Positions 62,180 through 64,000 of a DNA stretch of 64,000 nt are shown piece by piece. The stretch's first letter is position 1. Each line of letters starts with the position of its first letter. This stretch comes from Fredinandcohnia aciditolerans (GTDB taxonomy: Bacteria; Bacillota; Bacilli; Bacillales; Bacillaceae_L). The notes under the pieces were generated by a model. That model saw only the letters and a list, made by a program, of their open reading frames with translations. It was not told where the DNA came from and made no database searches. The stretch spans positions 1 through 64,000 of the forward strand of contig QGHH01000015.1 of NCBI GenBank assembly GCA_003640645.1. The letters are read 5' to 3'. Position numbers and translations under genes: made by a program.

Positions 62180-62725
62180 CTACTGGTTTTGGGCTTCCAT
62201 GAGTTCAAATATCTTACGAGTTGTGTTGACATTTCTTACTGTTATTTGCTTGTAAATCTTTGTTCCAATGATCTTTGACATTCCACTTTTGTTTGCATTT
62301 TTCTTTTCAATCGACCATAGAATCGCGCCGGGGACATATTTCACCGTGTCAATCGATGGTTTAATCACCAAATTCTCAAGGACAGTTTCATCATCAATTT
62401 CATCCCATAAAAACATAACATCGCTTTTCATGTCTTTGTCATTTTTCCATGTGTCAGGGATTGCATGAATGATTCCTCTGACATCATTGATACTTCGAAC
62501 TACTACCTTTATACGTAATCCAAAATCATCATGGATTGCTTCTTCCAAAATACGTGATAGATTTGTTTTAGATGGGTCATTAGTTGAAAAAATAATATTA
62601 CCAGTATTGATGTAGGTTACTATATCCTTCATCCCTACTCGTTCGAAGGTTTGTTTAAGCAACTTCATATCAATTTTATTGTTTCCACCCACATTAATTC
62701 CACGAAGAAGAGCGATATAAACCAT
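62180..62725 (-). CDS. DUF1697-family protein
   Basis: 181 aa from ATG 62725, 9 nt after GGAAGG. An upstream in-frame TTG at 62794 is part of an unrelated gene remnant. Hallmark start VYIALLRGINVGGNNKIDMK and TYINTGNIIFST, then VPGAILWSIEKKNANKSGMSKI. Function unknown. Confidence 0.87.
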   Translation of the reverse strand: MVYIALLRGINVGGNNKIDMKLLKQTFERVGMKDIVTYINTGNIIFSTNDPSKTNLSRILEEAIHDDFGLRIKVVVRSINDVRGIIHAIPDTWKNDKDMKSDVMFLWDEIDDETVLENLVIKPSIDTVKYVPGAILWSIEKKNANKSGMSKIIGTKIYKQITVRNVNTTRKIFELMEAQNQ

Positions 62726-62732
62726 AACCATC

Positions 62733-62911
62733 TTCCTTCCAACTTTTATATTCTTTACTATTTCTCTAGGCTTTTCCAAGTCTGAATGAGCCAATCTGCA
62801 AACAGTCTCCTCTTCGAATTGCGGATAATGTGCAGATTTTTTAAAAACGATAAAATCCTTACTAGGAGCCTTAACATTATCAAAATATGCTTTTGCTGAA
62901 TTCGTACTCCT
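62733..62911 (-). pseudogene. Alpha/beta hydrolase C-terminal remnant
   Basis: The minus strand reads AKAYFDNVKAPSKDFIVFKK, then SAHYPQFEE, a typical C-terminal His-bearing strand of alpha/beta hydrolases such as prolyl aminopeptidases. The frame runs on without a break into the DUF1697 start region. The N-terminal part, including the nucleophile, is missing. This explains the false N-terminal extension of the DUF1697 frame. I see nothing in 62912-63012. Confidence 0.5.
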
Positions 62912-63012
62912 TAACTACTTTTGGACTTAATCCTTAAAAGTATAAAACTCGCATTCATAAGTCTTCTTGTTCCCCATTGGGATTTTAACCCTCCGTTTGT
63001 TCAATCAACCCA

Positions 63013-63363
63013 TTATTTCTCCCAAAGCTCAATCAATCTACCTTCAGGGTCTTTAATCCAAATAAACGCACCATAATCATTCGTCTCTTTTTCCTTTTCA
63101 AGAGGTACACCCATTTGATTAAGATGCTTAATCGCCTCGTCTATATTATCGACTTGGAAATTTAGCATTACTTGCTGTTCTACGGGAAAGTAAGCGTCAT
63201 CTTCAGTAAAAAAAGAAAAAATCGTTTCATTACCTGGTTCCGGTTTAATCATTGTCCCATTCCAACCTTCAAAATCTAAATTCAAGACCTCACTGTACCA
63301 CTTTTTGATTGCATCTACATTTTTAGTTTTCCAAAAGATTCCCCCGAAACCCTTTATCATCAT
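63013..63363 (-). CDS. VOC-superfamily (glyoxalase-fold) protein
   Basis: 116 aa. One glyoxalase-type module pair: GGIFWKTKNVDAIKKWYSEVLNL and YGAFIWIKDPEGRLIELWEK (C-terminal Glu ligand). A hydrophobic middle (QQVMLNFQVDNIDEAIKHLNQMGVP) is typical. Likely metal-dependent lyase or dioxygenase of unknown substrate. GGAAGGGG before the start. Confidence 0.85.
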   Translation of the reverse strand: MMIKGFGGIFWKTKNVDAIKKWYSEVLNLDFEGWNGTMIKPEPGNETIFSFFTEDDAYFPVEQQVMLNFQVDNIDEAIKHLNQMGVPLEKEKETNDYGAFIWIKDPEGRLIELWEK

Positions 63364-63637
63364 AATAAAATTGCCCCTTCCATAACCTGTTTCTATTATC
63401 AGTTAATTTCAACATAATGTTGAATTAATTCTTTTTGAATAATCCTACCACTTCCAATAGGCATAATAAAATCCCGTTAACAACAATGGATTAATGGGAA
63501 TTTAAACTTACAAATAGAGTCTTGCAGTCCAAATCTAAACAGGTTGTAGGCTGAAACCTAGGCTTCGGCTATGGGGTATAGACAAATTGGTTTTGCCTCT
63601 CCTGCTTGTGTGTACAAAGTGTGCAACAAAATTTTAG

Positions 63638-63734
63638 TTATCGGCCATAAATTAGAATTATTGGCCATAAATATTATTTATTAGCCGTATTTTTGGATTA
63701 TCAGCCATATTTTTGGATTATCGTCCATAAATCG
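63638..63734. repeat. Degenerate 20-21-bp tandem repeat, five copies
   Basis: Units of the form TTATCGGCCATAAATTAGAA recur five times with changes (TTATTGGCC, TTAGCCG, TTATCAGCC, TTATCGTCC). The region 63370-63637 has no gene that I can support. Confidence 0.6.
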
Positions 63735-63776
63735 AATCGATGATATGTTTTTTAAGAATCATTCTTTCATTTCTGC

Positions 63777-64000
63777 CTAAACATTTTGGTTATACATTGC
63801 ATCTAAAACAGAGGAATCCTTTGGTAAACGGACCTTAACTAATTCTGCAAAATATTCGGCTCCAATCGATAGGATCTTATCATTAAAGTCATAGCGTGAA
63901 TTATGAAGTGGAATATTGCCGACTCCATCGGCATCATCACCATTCCCTATAAATACAAAACACCCAGGAATCTTTTCTAAAAATGCACCGAAGTCTTCAG
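63777..64000 (-). CDS. M20-type amidohydrolase/peptidase, C-terminal part, cut by window end
   Basis: The frame reads EDFGAFLEKIPGCFVFIGNG, then DDADGVGNIPLHNSRYDFNDKILSIGAEYF and ends AMYNQNV. The SEDFGAFLEKIPGCFVFIG and PLHNSRYDF motifs are typical of M20 amidohydrolases (hippurate hydrolase-like; the His of PLHN is a metal or substrate residue). The start lies beyond the window. Confidence 0.88.
   Translation of the reverse strand, partial: EDFGAFLEKIPGCFVFIGNGDDADGVGNIPLHNSRYDFNDKILSIGAEYFAELVKVRLPKDSSVLDAMYNQNV

Overview
The window is AT-rich DNA from an endospore-forming Gram-positive bacterium of the order Bacillales (Bacillaceae or Planococcaceae-like). This is supported by a complete gerA-gerC-gerB germinant-receptor operon, a spore-cortex-type GH18 lipoprotein, FosB, csaA, AGGAGG-type ribosome binding sites, frequent TTG/GTG starts and many intrinsic terminators. 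No rRNA, tRNA, CRISPR array, prophage or origin was seen. The species cannot be fixed from this window.

Layout. 0-6 kb: a frameshifted IS110-type transposase remnant, two metalloprotease-like proteins, and several broken genes (small membrane protein, Nudix, GNAT). 6-13 kb: mostly minus-strand single genes, including GNAT, fosB, a LytTR regulator with a membrane partner, an SDR-type reductase and an aminoglycoside-nucleotidyltransferase-like gene. 13.9-15.7 kb: an ECF41-type sigma factor facing a carboxymuconolactone-decarboxylase-like gene, each with a similar candidate promoter. 16-20 kb: the ger operon. 20-31 kb: methyltransferase, VOC protein, GH18 lipoprotein, an ECF sigma factor translationally coupled to an LCP-domain membrane protein, csaA, an aldo/keto reductase and a membrane protein/XRE/small-peptide operon. 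31.5-37.4 kb: a D-Ala-D-Ser type vancomycin-resistance cluster (vanR, vanS, ligase, vanXY, vanT). 37-45 kb: PepSY, RDD, PhzF, DinB and Eis-like genes. 45.4-48.9 kb: a complete blaI-blaR1/bla class A beta-lactamase regulon with three operator-like dyads. 49-64 kb: M3 oligoendopeptidase, a SurA/PrsA-like lipoprotein, oxidoreductase, methyltransferase, SGNH hydrolase, LytTR-DUF3021 pair, GNAT, DUF1697 and VOC genes, ending inside an M20-type amidohydrolase.

How genes work together. The window is rich in cell-wall and antibiotic-response functions. The van cluster would make D-Ala-D-Ser precursors and remove D-Ala-D-Ala. The bla regulon would sense and destroy beta-lactams. FosB, the ANT-like protein and the Eis-like acetyltransferase may modify other drugs. 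None of these genes has transposase genes beside it, so they look chromosomal.

Two kinds of repeat stand out. One is a dispersed family of about 17 short intergenic hairpin elements, all in one orientation. Their stems vary by compensating changes, and on the minus strand many end in a T-run. The other is a 12-copy, 52-bp tandem array at 59.5-60.1 kb with an internal exact 156-bp duplication. The window also carries an unusual number of small broken genes with single stops, frameshifts or truncations.
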